DNA of 64,000 nt from Kryptolebias marmoratus (GCF_001649575.2 NC_051446.1:23582940-23646939), one strand, 5' to 3'. Shown: positions 1 to 28,334, numbered from the stretch's first letter. Notes: generated from the sequence alone by a model not told the origin. A program made the numbers and translations.

Positions 1-359
1 ATTTATTTAACACACACACAAACAGAAAAAGTCAAACATATTACTAAGATAAATGAGTAGCTCACAAAATAGGTTGTTTGATCGTTTCTTAGATTAAATG
101 TCGGAACATGGACAGAAACGGGAAACATTTTTGGCGAAATGGCGCCCTCTGCCGGTGAGAAAGAGACATAACGGGTAAATCTGACATGTTGACGTCACAT
201 TGAATGTAAATAAAACATTTTAATTATAATAATAATAATAATACCAGAATTAAATCAGTACTAACGTAGTGAAATGTCTTTAATATATCCCCGGAAATGA
301 TACCCCAATTATCATAGTTTTATCTTTATAATCATTTCCGTTCATTGGGAAACCGCAGC

Positions 360-431
360 GGGGGTATAGCTCAGTGGTAGAGCATTTGACTGCAGATCAA
401 GAGGTCCCCGGTTCAAATCCGGGTGCCCCCT
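360..431 (+). tRNA. tRNA-Cys (anticodon GCA)
   Basis: A 72-nt cloverleaf can be drawn by eye. The acceptor stem pairs GGGGGTA with TGCCCCC, with one G-T pair. The D arm carries the A-box sequence TAGCTCAGTGGTAGAG. The anticodon loop CTGCAGA is closed by TTTGA/TCAAG and gives anticodon GCA, for cysteine. The T arm carries the B-box GGTTCAAATCC. There is no intron, and a TTTT run for RNA polymerase III termination follows at 433-436. No CCA is encoded, as expected for a eukaryotic nuclear gene. All stems pair, so it looks functional rather than a tRNA-derived SINE head. Confidence 0.95.
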
Positions 432-1661
432 CTTTTCTTACGTGGTAAGAAAATTGTTTATTTTGTTTATCTAAACACCTAAAAATAACACAAATCATTT
501 ATAACATTTATAAGTAAATTATTTGTTGTTTAGCGTCAATTCAAATATCTACTCAACTGTTGCAGTGTCGCTGGCAATGAATGGAAGAATTAAATTTATT
601 TCATTGTTTTTTTTTACATCGCTCTTTCTTCTCCATTTGTTTGTTTAATTATTTCCAGCTGTTTTTCGTGAAACACGTTTACGCCAGAAATTTGTTGTAA
701 AACACATTTTCAGTTCGTTTGATTCACCTCGGAAGAAGGACGCGTTATTATTATTTATTTCAGGAAGGATTTTGCTCAGAAACTTCCAGTTTTTGATTAA
801 AAAGGGAACTTCGTTTGGTCGCACAATTTGGTGTTACACTTCCATCAATTTGTAAGTCATATATTGGGTTAATATTTGACAGCAAATGCATTTTAGACAG
901 TTGAATTTGATAATAATTTATATATTTTGTGGATAAACTTGCTAGCTAGCTTCTGCTAATGCTATAGCTATGTGCTACCTAGCTAATAGCTAATGAGCTG
1001 CCAGTTTTAGAGTCAATGTTTAATGTTTTTAAGACTTAATTTATAACTTACCATACTAAGGTTGTTATATTGAATGTTAAGAAACGTTTACCTTTAGACA
1101 TTAACTGTAATAGCAGCTAATAAGTCAAGTTTTAATAAATAAAGCTATGAAATCTTTATGCTAACTTTAATTAATTTTAGCTTTATGAGTTGCTAAATGT
1201 CTTGCAGTTCTGCAGCGCCATCTTGTGGAAAGACAAAATATAGCTTATAGTTTATTCTCTTGAATTTAACGTTTATATCATAAGTTTTATTCCCCTGCTT
1301 TGCCTTCTTAACATTTAAAAACCACTTACACACATCTCATGAGACACCCTTTTTTGTTAAAATGCCAGAATGAATGATTTTCTACCAGGAGGAATATTTT
1401 AGTATTGGCACAGACTTGTTAAATGACTCATTAGACATTATCTGCTCTGTGCAGCAACAGAAACAAAGTTAATTGAAAGCATAACATAACATCTGTAAGA
1501 CTTTAAATATTTGCAGCTGAGACTCTGTCTGGTTTTTGTTGTCTGTATTCGTGTCTAGGACTAGTTGAACACATATCTAGACAAATGTTGCCAAAACAGT
1601 CCGCCATCTGTTGTCAGATTTTCATCAGACAGGACAATAATATCCACATTGATCATCAGCT
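432..1661. other. AT-rich intergenic DNA, no gene seen
   Basis: No coding signal is visible. The stretch 939-1000 is built from repeated GCTAGC/GCTAAT words (CTAG-rich low complexity), a common texture in fish DNA. The 3' untranslated region of the minus-strand plxdc1-like gene probably ends in or just after the right part, since a minus-strand AATAAA lies at 1662-1667. Confidence 0.4.
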
Positions 1662-1667
1662 TTTATT
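1662..1667 (-). terminator. candidate polyadenylation signal of plxdc1-like gene
   Basis: The plus strand reads TTTATT, which is AATAAA on the minus strand, about 540 bases beyond the stop codon of the plxdc1-like gene. It is the right strand and a plausible distance, but AATAAA is common by chance in AT-rich DNA and another AATAAA lies nearer, around 1850. Confidence 0.3.
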
Positions 1668-2206
1668 AGAAGACATTTAAACAGAAAGGTTCAGAGAAAT
1701 CTTGAGCACGCAAGAATTCATTCATACATCTTTTCCCCTCAAAGAAGTCCACGTCGGTCATTATATTCACTATCAGTTGTATAGCTAGATAACTTTTGTA
1801 GATAAGTCCACCAAGCGTTTTAGGAACAACACTCAAAGTTTCATGAAACAAAATAAAAACTCCATAAAATAGATGATGACAGAAACACGTAGTTAAGTTG
1901 AGCTGTACATTGACTTGCAGTATGAAGGCTTGTTTGATTCAATCCCTGACACGTCCTTGCATTGATAGGTTTTGGACAATTACTCATTTACGTCTCGTCA
2001 GACTCTCCAACCCTTGGATAACTAGACCCCTGTGAGATGGCGAACAGCGAAAGACACAGAGAAAGCTGACAAGGAGAGCAGGTACAGTAAACACTGTCCA
2101 GCCACAAAGGTTGGAGGAAGGACATCTTGTGTCTGTGATCTGCCTGAAAGTTCATATTCGTCCTCAGTCCGCAAGATGGCACCTTTTCATCGCAAGTTTG
2201 GACCAT

Positions 2207-18711
<16,505 letters not shown>

Positions 18712-19465
18712 GTCAGGACGCTTCTTCTTCCTCCTTACTTTTATCACTCCTCTTCTTTCTCTGTTGCCCCTCTTGGTTTGCGTGAAGAAACGGGGTTGCC
18801 TCACTCCTCCTCTCCCCTACCTTCAGTTGGCGTTTCTTCTCCTCCACTCACAGCTGTTTTTTCCTCAATTCAGTCAAGGTTTGCAGCTTTATTCCCTCCT
18901 CCGTCTGCCTCTCTTCCTTGCGTCCCCTCAGAGTAAATCTTGTTGTGATGAATCCATGGCAGGAAAAGAGATGACAAACAGCTGAAGTGCTCCAGAGCGA
19001 GGTCTCTCCTCTTTGCTCTTTCTTTCCTGCAGTCACTTGTTTTTTCTTCTCCTTGAAGTAATTTTTACTGCATGCTCTTTACTCCCACTTCTCCGAGCTG
19101 CTTTATTTCCTTCTGTTTTGACAAGATGCTCCAGGTTTCTGTAACACTTCTCCAAAGAGGAAATATTTATGTATTTCCACCCTTTTTTTTTTTCAATCTT
19201 TAAAAAAAAAAAAGATGTCAGAGTTGGGAGGAGCATGTCTCCCCCACGTGGAAACATCCTGAACCATAACAAGTGGGATAGATAAGAAGTTTGCATTTTC
19301 CCTTTGGAAAGAAGCCACGATCAAATAATCAGGATTTATAAATAAATAAATAAATAATAGACTGCAATGATATGTTGACCACCAGGAAGTTAATCAACCA
19401 CAACAACGATGATAATCATGTTACTTTTTTAAGCTAAAAGGATAAATATTTGCAAGGATGGATAA
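18712..19465. other. upstream region of plxdc1-like gene
   Basis: This is the presumed promoter and 5' untranslated region on the minus strand. It is pyrimidine-rich on the plus strand (TCCTCC/CTTC runs at 18720-18910). No TATA box could be assigned with confidence. Confidence 0.35.
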
Positions 19466-19775
19466 CAGAAACTGGTTGCACAGTGGAACAGTGGTTAGAG
19501 GTGTCACCTCTCAGCAAGAAGGTCGCAGGGTTGATACCTATCTGGGTGGAGTTTCCATCTTCTCCCTGCGTGCACGTGGGTTTACTCCAGGTTCTCCAGT
19601 TTCCTCCCACAGACCAAAAACATGCAGGTTAGGTTGGTCCCCAGGTGTGAGTGAGAGACTGAATGGTTGTTTGTGTCCCTGTGTTGGACAGGGACCTGTC
19701 CAGGGTGTCCCCCGCCTCTCTCACAGTGACTGCTGGAGACAGTCCTGTGACCCAGCAGGTAAAGAAACTGGATGG
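19466..19775 (+). repeat. SINE-like dispersed repeat
   Basis: It contains the ordered words GTGGAACAGTGGTTAGAGG, CAGCAAGAAGGTCGCAGGGT, GTGGGTTTACTCCAGGTTCT, CATGCAGGTTAGGTT, GGACCTGTCCAGGGTGTCCC and ACTGGATGGATG. This is a very common fish interspersed repeat whose left end resembles a tRNA (A- and B-box-like words). A reversed, more decayed relative lies at 25210-25362. The long open frames across it are accidental. Confidence 0.65.
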
Positions 19776-20074
19776 ATGACAAAAAACAGCCACATAGAGC
19801 TCCTTGATCGACATCATTATTTGATGCTTGAGCGTTCAAATCCTTTTTTTGTTGGGCGTTAACAAACTAAAAATAGAAACTTTAAAAATAATGAAGTTTT
19901 TGTTTTACTCAGGGGGAATCATAAATAAGATTAAAGATTAAATAAGGACAGCATATCACCTGCTGCCTTCCAAGACAAAGTTTTAAACTAACATCTTCTG
20001 AGAAGGAAAGGTAAAATATTTTAGTTAAACTTTAAAATGACAACATGCACAAGATCACGCAACAGAAGATCTTT

Positions 20075-20465
20075 TAGCGCTCGGAGTATGTGTTAACAAT
20101 GACTCTCAGCTACTACCACATCAAACTTTAGCTCATTATTGGTAAATTATTGCCATTTTGTGTTGGCTGAGGTTGACTAGTTGTGACAGCCATCTTGAAT
20201 TCCTTTTTATTCCTTTTTATTATCCAAGTCTGTACAGGGGTTCATGAGATATTTAGCTAACAGAGAGCTCTTGGCTTATGTGTTGGGGATCACTCTGAGC
20301 TACTACCACACCAAATCTATAGCCATTTTTGTCAATTAGTTGTGGCTGCCATCTTGAATTGGGCTGACTCCAAAAGTTCATTAGTTGCAGATGTATATCC
20401 AGAGTTTCATTAAAACACGTCCAGTGGTTCATGAGATATTTTGCTAACACGGCAGACAAACAAGT
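20075..20465 (-). repeat. dispersed repeat, two monomers (AAGATGGC family, reverse)
   Basis: This is the reverse complement orientation of the repeat at 8035-8540. Both monomers show CTGAGCTACTACCACA or close, GCCATTTTTGTCAATTAG-like text, GCCATCTTGAATT and CATGAGATATTT. No open frame of interest was seen. Confidence 0.6.
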
Positions 20466-21774
20466 GAGTGAATTAAAGATGACAAACAAACATTTCAACA
20501 CAGCTCTTTCAGAGAAACTTTTGCTTCTGCAGCTAATTCTGCTTCAGTTAAACATAAACGTGTTTACATTTTTAAAATTTATGACCCTATTTGACTTGTC
20601 CCAGTTCAGTGTCCACTGGTCGTCCAACTGTTTTTAAACCGTTTCCTGGGAAATGAACCCTTTTGGAGTTGAATAGATGCCAGAGTTCACGTGGAAGAGT
20701 CGATATTTGCTTCACAGTTACGAAAAAAGAGAATACAATGTTTGCTTTATTTGGAGCGACATGTTGGCTCTTTCATCATCTGAGGGAAAATCTTATGGAG
20801 CGGTCAATAAAAGTTTAAGGGGCTTGAAAAACTGACCTAATGAGACGCTGATGCTGCGAGAAAACAACAAAGCTGTCATCACTGCGCCAACTTTGGCTCT
20901 GTGGTTTCAGTCGGAATCGAAAAATAAAATCATGTGGTACCGATTGGAAAACAGAGTCCGCAAAAGATCATCTATAGACAATGAGGACAGCTAATATTGG
21001 AGTTCCCCTTTTTTGTTTTTAAACAAAAAAATAAAGAATCCCCCAAACACCAAACCGATCCTGTGTTTGGCATCTTACGTGACGTGTTTGTGGAGAAACA
21101 CTTCGAGTGATTGATGCGATTATTGAGTATCAGTGACCCCTGTTCCAGATTTTACTCGTGACCTCTTCTTCTTTCACCCCTTTTAAAAACGACACAAAGA
21201 AGAAACTGGGCTGTTTCTCATTATGGATGGAGTCAAACTCCTTTGTCTTGTTCCAGTTGGAAACAGGTTACAGAGCAGAATTTAAGCTCAAACATCTGAC
21301 ACTAAAATAAAACTTATCTATGTTTTTTTGGAGGTTATGTTTAAATATAAGGATTCAATTTTTTGCATGGATTTAAAAAAGAATACCTGACTTTCTTCAC
21401 AATGACGTCATGTGTGAACGACCATAAATAATCATCTAAGATCAGATCTGAGTCAGTGATGAGCAGGCTTAGAAAAGTGTTTGGAAACTGACAAAAATAA
21501 TTAGTTTTCTTTGTGTACAAGGACTTAAAATTTATTATGCATCCAGCCTACAGGGGGCGCTCCCTGTTTTCTGCTTCTTGTGTCTATTATAAGACATGTC
21601 ACTTTAAATATAGTGTTTTTCATTCTTTCTTTAAATTGTTTAGGACTTTCTTCTCTTTTCTAGCATCAGCACCAGTCACTGATTATAGGTGAGCTTTTGG
21701 TTCTGCCTGATTCTGTTATTCTGTCATTCTTCTTGAACATCTTAAAATATCTTCTCACAGACAACATATATACA
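20466..21774. other. intergenic DNA, nothing identified
   Basis: No gene, RNA or clear repeat was seen. The word CAGGGGGCGCTCCCTGTTTT at 21551 is a common fish 'gggggcgc' module fragment. Confidence 0.35.
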
Positions 21775-21817
21775 CATCCATCCATCCATCCATCCATCCA
21801 TCCATCCATCCATCCAC
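21775..21817. repeat. (ATCC)n microsatellite
   Basis: About ten uninterrupted ATCC units. It directly abuts the LINE 3' end to its right, so it is best read as the simple-repeat tail of that minus-strand element. Confidence 0.85.
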
Positions 21818-21978
21818 CCAGACTTCCCTCTCCCCAGCCACTTGGGCCAGCTCCTCCGGGGGAATCCCAAGGCGTTCCCAGGCCAGCCGAGGAACATAGT
21901 CCCTCCAGCGTGTCCTGGGTCTCTCTCTGGGCCTCCTCCTGGTGGGACGTCACCAGGGAGGCGTCCAGGAGGCATCCT
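21818..21978 (-). mobile_element. 3' end of a LINE (C-terminal RT-protein segment), cut by assembly gap
   Basis: The plus strand carries CTCCGGGGGAATCCCAAGGC, CGTTCCCAGGCCAGCCGAG and GGAGGCGTCCAGGAGGCATC. In the minus direction these are the end of a non-LTR retrotransposon coding region, the 'RMPPGRLPG ... [14 protein letters not shown]' region seen in many fish LINE proteins; here it is frameshifted and altered ([11 protein letters not shown] is visible). The GGAT tail follows. The upstream part is lost in the N-run. Confidence 0.6.
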
Positions 21979-22500
21979 NNNNNNNNNNNNNNNNNNNNNN
22001 NNNNNNNNNNNNNNNNNNNNNNNNNNNNNNNNNNNNNNNNNNNNNNNNNNNNNNNNNNNNNNNNNNNNNNNNNNNNNNNNNNNNNNNNNNNNNNNNNNNN
22101 NNNNNNNNNNNNNNNNNNNNNNNNNNNNNNNNNNNNNNNNNNNNNNNNNNNNNNNNNNNNNNNNNNNNNNNNNNNNNNNNNNNNNNNNNNNNNNNNNNNN
22201 NNNNNNNNNNNNNNNNNNNNNNNNNNNNNNNNNNNNNNNNNNNNNNNNNNNNNNNNNNNNNNNNNNNNNNNNNNNNNNNNNNNNNNNNNNNNNNNNNNNN
22301 NNNNNNNNNNNNNNNNNNNNNNNNNNNNNNNNNNNNNNNNNNNNNNNNNNNNNNNNNNNNNNNNNNNNNNNNNNNNNNNNNNNNNNNNNNNNNNNNNNNN
22401 NNNNNNNNNNNNNNNNNNNNNNNNNNNNNNNNNNNNNNNNNNNNNNNNNNNNNNNNNNNNNNNNNNNNNNNNNNNNNNNNNNNNNNNNNNNNNNNNNNNN
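21979..22500. other. assembly gap (522 N)
   Basis: This is a run of N only. It lies between a LINE fragment and an (AT)n run, so the break was probably caused by repeat sequence. Open frames drawn across it are artefacts. Confidence 0.99.

Positions 22501-22537
<37 letters not shown>
22501..22537. repeat. (AT)n microsatellite at gap edge
   Basis: Eighteen AT units directly follow the gap; the true length is unknown because the array begins at the N-run. Confidence 0.9.
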
Positions 22538-22543
<6 letters not shown>

Positions 22544-24174
22544 TTCTTTAATTGTTTCAGCTTTCTGTCCACACAGAAACGCCCCCAAAAAGGTCTGTTT
22601 TGAAACTGGGTTCCAGAGTGAACAAGTTCTGATTTGGACAGTCTAAACACAATATTTGAAAGCGATGTCATGCACCTACCTCCTGTTTAACCTATGACCC
22701 CAAGCATGACAGACGTAACAACAACAGATTATATGCTCGTGTTTGTGTTGAAGATCCTAGTTTCTCGGCTACATCCGAACCCTCGTCTCCTGTTTCACTT
22801 CAAAGACCAGACAAGGCAAATAAACATTAACCTTAACTTAAACAGAGCAGAACAAAAAAAAAAACGTCATTAAACATCATTATTACACCAAACAATCCAA
22901 GGCCTAAAGGTTTTTACCACTTTACTGAACTGTTACATTATTTAATAGGAAAGATTATATAAAAAAAGATCTACAAAATACATCAAGCATTGAAAAGACC
23001 AACAGTTGTGTATAAATAATTCAGTCTGATATGTTTTGAACATCATGAGGAGAACCCTTTCTTCCAGCTGTTTCTTGCTGGATTCTGAGCCTGAAATCGT
23101 CCATTATGTCCCCTTATCTGGACAGACAGGACTCCCAGTCCACAGTGTCCACAGCGTCCTGCTCTGTTGTTGTCTTGTTGGTTTAAAGTGGCACAAAGTA
23201 AAAGTTTCCCTTCATCGTCAGTTTTTCTCCACGCCGTCTCTCCTGTTTCTGGTGTATTTTTGTCTCACCATCACACACAGACCTTGTGTATTTACTGCAG
23301 TGTTTTTGGGTAGTTTTCTGCGTTTTCGTGTGGATGAGAACATTTCTAGAAAATGTTTTGTGTTTATGGAGCATTTTGGAAAAACAGCATTTCTGTGAAA
23401 GAAAGTTTATTTTTTTATAAATGAACCAACCCTTCATTACACTGTTTAGCTGTAATTCCTTCACATGCCTTCTAACTTATTTTATTGTGTATTTTAAAGG
23501 AACACTGATGATTCTACATGTTGAATCCTAAACTTCTTCATTTCCTTGAATATACACACGTTCGTTAGGCTTCATTGCAAAGTCTCCATCCGTTCACGAG
23601 CTGAACATTGTAAGACATGGTTCCTCAAACGCCTCCCCATTCACAGCTGCCTGTAGGGGGTCAAGGTCCATTACAATGGACAGACGTCAGTTCGCCCATT
23701 GTTTGCGTTAGTCCTTAATTACAGGCGCCCACAGCCATGTTGATTCTGACAGATAGCGCATTCATTACGAGCGTCATTAGCAGAGTCATTAACACTGAAA
23801 GAACATGCCGGGTGCTGTTTGGAGACGGTTATCTGCTGTTGGCATCGGGTAAATACTGATGTTCAACAACAACGTGATGAGAAAATGGAGCTGGAAGCTG
23901 ACATTTACACTGGGATTCTCCACTGTTAGATTATTTTTTATTTAGAAAAGTAGGTCGCCATCTTGTTTCGAAATGTACTTCTTGGTTTTAAACATTCTCC
24001 TTATAGCGTTCTCAGTGCACCTAAGATGACTGAGTAATCTTGATACCGATGCAAACTTTGCATAAACTAATTGCTGCTATTGTTCCGACTAACTGAGCAC
24101 CAATTAAATCATTAGTCTGTTCTGATAAGAACTTAACAATGTGAAGCTACAGAAGTCTGCAATGCCTGCCTCAG
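22538..24174. other. intergenic DNA, nothing identified
   Basis: No gene or RNA signal was found. Open frames at 23036-23398 (+) and 23183-23464 (-) overlap each other and resemble nothing I know. Confidence 0.35.
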
Positions 24175-24438
24175 AGAACATGGTGCTAACAGAACATGGT
24201 GCTAACAGAACACGGTGCTAACAGAACACGGTGCTAACAGAACATTGTGCTAACAGAACACGGTGCTAACAGAACACGGTGCTAACAGAACACGGTGCTA
24301 ACAGAACACGGTGCTAACAGAACATTGTGCTAACAGAACACGGTGCTAACAGAACATTGTGCTAACAGAACATTGTGCTAACAGAACATGGTGCTAACAG
24401 AACACGATGCTAACAGAACATGGTTCTAACAGAACATG
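24175..24438. repeat. 16-bp minisatellite, about 16.5 copies
   Basis: The unit AGAACACGGTGCTAAC is repeated head to tail. Units differ mainly at the middle (ACGG, ATGG, ATTG, ACGA), so variant types are interspersed. The unit is not a multiple of three and carries no long open frame. Confidence 0.95.
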
Positions 24439-25209
24439 AAGCAGCCTTTCAGATATGTAGAAGGTTCTGAAGTAGTTCAGAAGTTTGGACTGTATCCATC
24501 CAGGCCAAAAAAAAATAAATAAATCAGTGAGAACCAGTGTGTGTTCTGCTGAACGTTGAGGCAACTGAAAACAAAGTCTGTAGTGTTTTAGCCAGCAGAG
24601 TGACGTCTTGTGTTTTGAACTAAAATAGGTCTAAACCTTCCTGACAGGTTAATCAAATTAGTGGTTGTGTTGGCAGGACCAGATTTTGGACAAATATATA
24701 AGAAAAGAGACAAATGTTCTCTGGAACTGACAGGTATATTTATTGCTTTTAACAGGCGGTTTGTTTAATTTTCCAAAACAGAAATTGTCGTGTTTCGGCC
24801 AAATATGCTAACTGTGTTACAAAATCACCAGAAGAACGAAGGGAAAACCCCCTAAAGTGTGTTCCAACAAATCTGAATGTTGTTGACAAACCACTCAACC
24901 GTCAGTGAACAAAAACTGCATGACGGCATTCAAATGAAACAGGCTTCATATGCATTTAAAAAAATAAATACTGTCGCCCTCCATAGACGCAGGAAGCATT
25001 CTGTGCCAACGTTTGCCCACTCCTGCTTTAGAAAACAGTCATATGGAGAGAAATTATAGTCTTATTGTTGCATGTTAAATCCATTGAAACACAGCAGGTC
25101 TAACCCTATGAGATTATGTTATCTCAAACAATCCAGAGGCTTTAGGGTCAGTTTATTTAATCCTGTGGAATGGGAACATCGTGACGAATTCTTGGTTGGT
25201 TTCTGATTG
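24439..25209. other. intergenic DNA, nothing identified
   Basis: No gene or recognised repeat. The open frame at 24877-25059 has no domain resemblance. Confidence 0.35.
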
Positions 25210-25362
25210 TCTCCTCGCAAGTCCATCACAGGGACACATGGAGACAGACGAGACAAACGTCCATTCACGCTTACCTAGAGTTACCAGTTAACCTAACATG
25301 CATGGGAGGAAACTGGAGTACTTGGTGAAAATTCAGGGTGAACTATCTCGCAGTGCCGCCAG
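25210..25362 (-). repeat. SINE-like dispersed repeat, decayed, reverse orientation
   Basis: The words CATCACAGGGACACATGGAG, AACCTAACATGCATGGGAGG and GAAACTGGAGTACTTGG are the reverse complement of the common repeat seen at 19466-19775. It is truncated and diverged. Confidence 0.55.
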
Positions 25363-26452
25363 TACACTGTATATGTTTGTTTGTTTTTAAATCCCAGCAC
25401 AGGCATAAACAGGTGTAAACAACACAACCTTTTGAAATAAACCCCCACACAAACAATAAACAAAGTAATTCTTTAAAAAAAAAAGGGGCATGAATTGCTC
25501 GAAAGTCAGTTTTTGCCGTTTTGTTTGTCCTACCTTTTGTTGCTCTGGTATTTTCCTCCCGTTGGCAAAGGAAACAAACTACAAATGGCCGTGTTGTGTC
25601 ATGATTTACACGTAAAGGAAAAACATTTATAATCAGTTTAAAAGTTTGTGATCTTTGTGTGATTGAAGCAGCTATTCACGTGGACAGGTGAAGAGGAGAT
25701 TTGACTGTAAACACTATTTCCACCATGTTTAGGCTGAATTAGGCTGATTTTAACATGTTTGGACTTCTGAAAGTACATTTAAATTCAAAATAACTCTTCA
25801 GTGCTTGTTTTGTCGTATAACATTTTGGTCACTATGACTCCTATCAGGAACTTAAGAAATATAAATGATTATGATTCTTTTTTTTGACTCATTAAGAAAA
25901 GACAGAAGTGACTGCATCTTTCTTTGGCAGTTTGTCTGAGATTTTACTTCAGTATTTCCTCTCAAATTGAGACTAATAGCTGATGGTAATTACATTTAAT
26001 GAGGTCGTCTGCTGGGTTGCACTTCTGCAAATTGCTCCCAGCGTGGGGCCTGAAGTAGGACAAGTAGGGGGCAGCACGGCAGTAAAAGTCGGGGCCAGCA
26101 GTGTTTGCCCCGCGTTTCAGGGGCCAGGACCTTCCGTGACGGTTCGTGTCACTCAGTGAGCACTGAAACGTGTCATTCATTTGTTTGCTTTTGTCCTCCT
26201 TGTTTGTTTGTCTGGCGGAGATAACCACACGGAGGGTGATGCTTGTCTCAGCTCTATTGTTCGAAACGATTGTCAGTCATTCCATGCCCCATCTCCCACC
26301 ATTCCCCGCTCCATGACTGGTCATTTTGCCACTATTTTCCAGCTGCAGGGGGTAAATCAGGCAATTTAGCTAATCCATTAAAAACTAATTGTCTCCTCCT
26401 ACCCTGTTGCTTGGACAAACAACTTGGTGGGGGGAAGTCGAGCCTGTTGACC
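25363..26452. other. upstream region of the Dickkopf-like gene
   Basis: No gene was seen. This is the probable regulatory region of the TATA promoter that begins at 26453. No specific factor sites are claimed. Confidence 0.35.
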
Positions 26453-26459
26453 TATAAAA
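26453..26459 (+). promoter_or_regulatory. TATA box of the Dickkopf-like gene
   Basis: TATAAAA followed by G lies 176 bases before the chosen ATG. Transcription starting about 25-30 bases downstream would give a 5' untranslated region near 145 bases with no intron needed. The box is a full consensus match on the correct strand. Confidence 0.6.
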
Positions 26460-26628
26460 GCCACTGGAAGGAGAGCCAGCCAGTGTCACTGGATGGATCC
26501 CATCAGTCCTGACGTCCGAAACTTTTACTGCAACCTTTTAGCTTCCGTTTGTGGAAACGTCTTTCCCTCGTTCTGAGCCACCCCCTTGTGAACGTTCCCG
26601 TCACTTTAGTGATATTTGTGGCTTGGAG

Positions 26629-28132
26629 ATGCTGGGGAAAGTGAGCCTGGTCTGCCTGTTTTTGTGCCTCTCCTGCACTGAAGCTCGTATTTGGGCCTGG
26701 ATGCTCAACATGCCTCACAGCCCGCCCAAAGAAGGAGCTAAAGCACTTCGAGAGATCACTCCTGACGCCAAAGCACTCACGGTAAGAAGCTTGAAGAACT
26801 ACCTTGTTTTGAATTAACCAATAACTGCATTATGATATGTAAGGAACCCATATTTAATCCAGTCCTCTTCCTGCAGGCTGTGTGCGACCACGACAGAGCT
26901 TGTGGACGTGGTTTCTCGTGCGATCGCCACTTTGGTCTTTGTGTGCCTTTACGCGGGGAGGGACACTACTGCCGGAGGGATGCGCAGTGCGTCCGTGGAC
27001 TCAGCTGCATGTTCGGGAAGTGCCACCGCAGCATCCCCAACGGACAGGAAGGTGAGAGAGCCGCTTTGAGTCCAAACGTAGATCTGGAAAAGAGTTGTCT
27101 TTTATCAGTTTGGAGATTTACCTCCTGTTCTCCTTCGATCAGGCGCCAGGTGTAAAGTTGACAGAGAGTGTGGGGCTTCCATGTGCTGTGCCCGACATCA
27201 CGGTGAGCAGGTGTGCAAAAGGAGGCTGGTTCACGGCGAGAGCTGCTTTGTGCCTGACGGTGGCCTGGCGTTCAGCATCAACCAGATTTGTCCGTGTGAC
27301 GAAGGCCTGCTGTGTCGTGAAAACAGCAGACCGCACCGGAGAGAGTAAGTCCTGCAGTTTAATCTGAACTGACCGTCTCAGCAGCCAAAAATCAAAACCC
27401 CAAAGGTTGTTTTTTTACACCAAAACCTTTAAACTTCATGCTCCAATATGTGGTTTTCCAGACACAGAGAATGGCATTACTTCATGTTTACATTTTATCA
27501 CAACTTAAAAGTTCAGAAAATTGTTTTCTGACTGAAATCTGAGTGAAAAGATTTCCCCTACAGCATCATTTTAACCTCAAAAATTACAAAAATGGACCTA
27601 AAATCTGTTTCAGGTGCAGAATTTAAAAAAAAAAAAATACAATTGTTAAAGGAACTAAGTTCTTCTAAAGTTGTTTTTATTCTCTCCCAGTACAATTTTG
27701 TGGTAAAAAAAGAGTAACTTTGTTTTCATACCAGAAACCTGCATGCAGAGCAGTTTCCATTAGAGTTTTTTTGTGTTTTTCTGATTTACATACACTAAAT
27801 ATCTCACCATGCATTACACCTTCGACCTAAAAGGTTTTCTTTACATTTGAAGCAACAAAAATCAAATTTAATAACCGCTGTAAGAAAAGCAAAATAAAAA
27901 AATTACAGAGAAATTATTTTAAAAATCATCCTAAAACAGTCAAATCCCTTTTTTCTATGCAGGACAAAATAATACAAGTGTACTAACTCCAAGAAATGTT
28001 ATAAACAGAATTTAAAATGTTTGGAAATAAATTGGTTTGATGCTTAATTTCTTTAATTTTTTGTCTTTCAGGAGGGATTTTATTTACCATCCAGAACGAA
28101 CGAGTTGGACCTGCCAAGTCCCCAAACCCTAA
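26629..28132 (+). CDS. compact Dickkopf-family secreted protein, 4 exons
   Basis: Exons 26629-26781, 26877-27051, 27143-27344 and 28072-28132 join in phase to 196 residues. The start is a signal peptide (MLGKVSLVCLFLCLSCTEA). Then come two Cys-rich domains. The first (about residues 53-101) has the pattern C-x5-C-x5-C with CVPL, CRRDAQC and a total of 8 Cys. The second (about 112-192) has 10 Cys with ECGASMCCARHHGEQVC and ICPCDEGLLC, the pattern of the C-terminal colipase-fold domain of Dickkopf proteins, which in DKK1/2/4 binds LRP5/6. The linker between domains is only about ten residues, far shorter than in DKK1, and the DKK3 coiled coil is absent. Family members modulate Wnt signalling outside the cell; the role here is inferred. 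An upstream in-frame ATG (26551) was rejected because the signal peptide starts at 26629. The exact DKK subtype is not resolved. Confidence 0.85.
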
Positions 28133-28328
28133 TACCCGACATCTGTGCTAAACTTATTTATTTTGTAAATATGATTTATATTAAAAATGCATGTATTATC
28201 ACATATGTTGTTTTATAATACTATCTTACAGTTTTTCAGTAAAGTGTAGTTTTGTAAATTTGAACAAAGGCACTAATCTGCATGTAGCTAAAACGAACAA
28301 AGTTGTCTGTTTGTCTTTATTTTTTAAG

Positions 28329-28334
28329 AATAAA
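28329..28334 (+). terminator. candidate polyadenylation signal of the Dickkopf-like gene
   Basis: AATAAA lies about 200 bases after the stop codon at 28130-28132, a normal 3' untranslated length. No transcript evidence is available. Confidence 0.4.

Noticed and set aside
1666..1851. 61-codon minus-strand frame downstream of the plxdc1-like gene
   Set aside because: It lies in the probable 3' untranslated region and resembles no family.
19458..19862. 134-codon plus-strand open frame
   Set aside because: It lies inside a common dispersed SINE-like repeat, and other frames are open there too; no domain is visible.
21697..22671. Long open frames on both strands spanning 21.7-22.7 kb
   Set aside because: They exist only because the N-run contains no stops; the real bases encode (ATCC)n, a LINE tail and (AT)n.
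26551..26628. Upstream in-frame ATG of the Dickkopf-like gene
   Set aside because: It would bury the clear signal peptide starting at 26629 behind 26 charged residues.
27095..27367. Plus-strand open frame over exon 3 of the Dickkopf-like gene (frame with VGLPCAVPDITVSRC)
   Set aside because: Wrong frame: the spliced frame gives the conserved Cys pattern.
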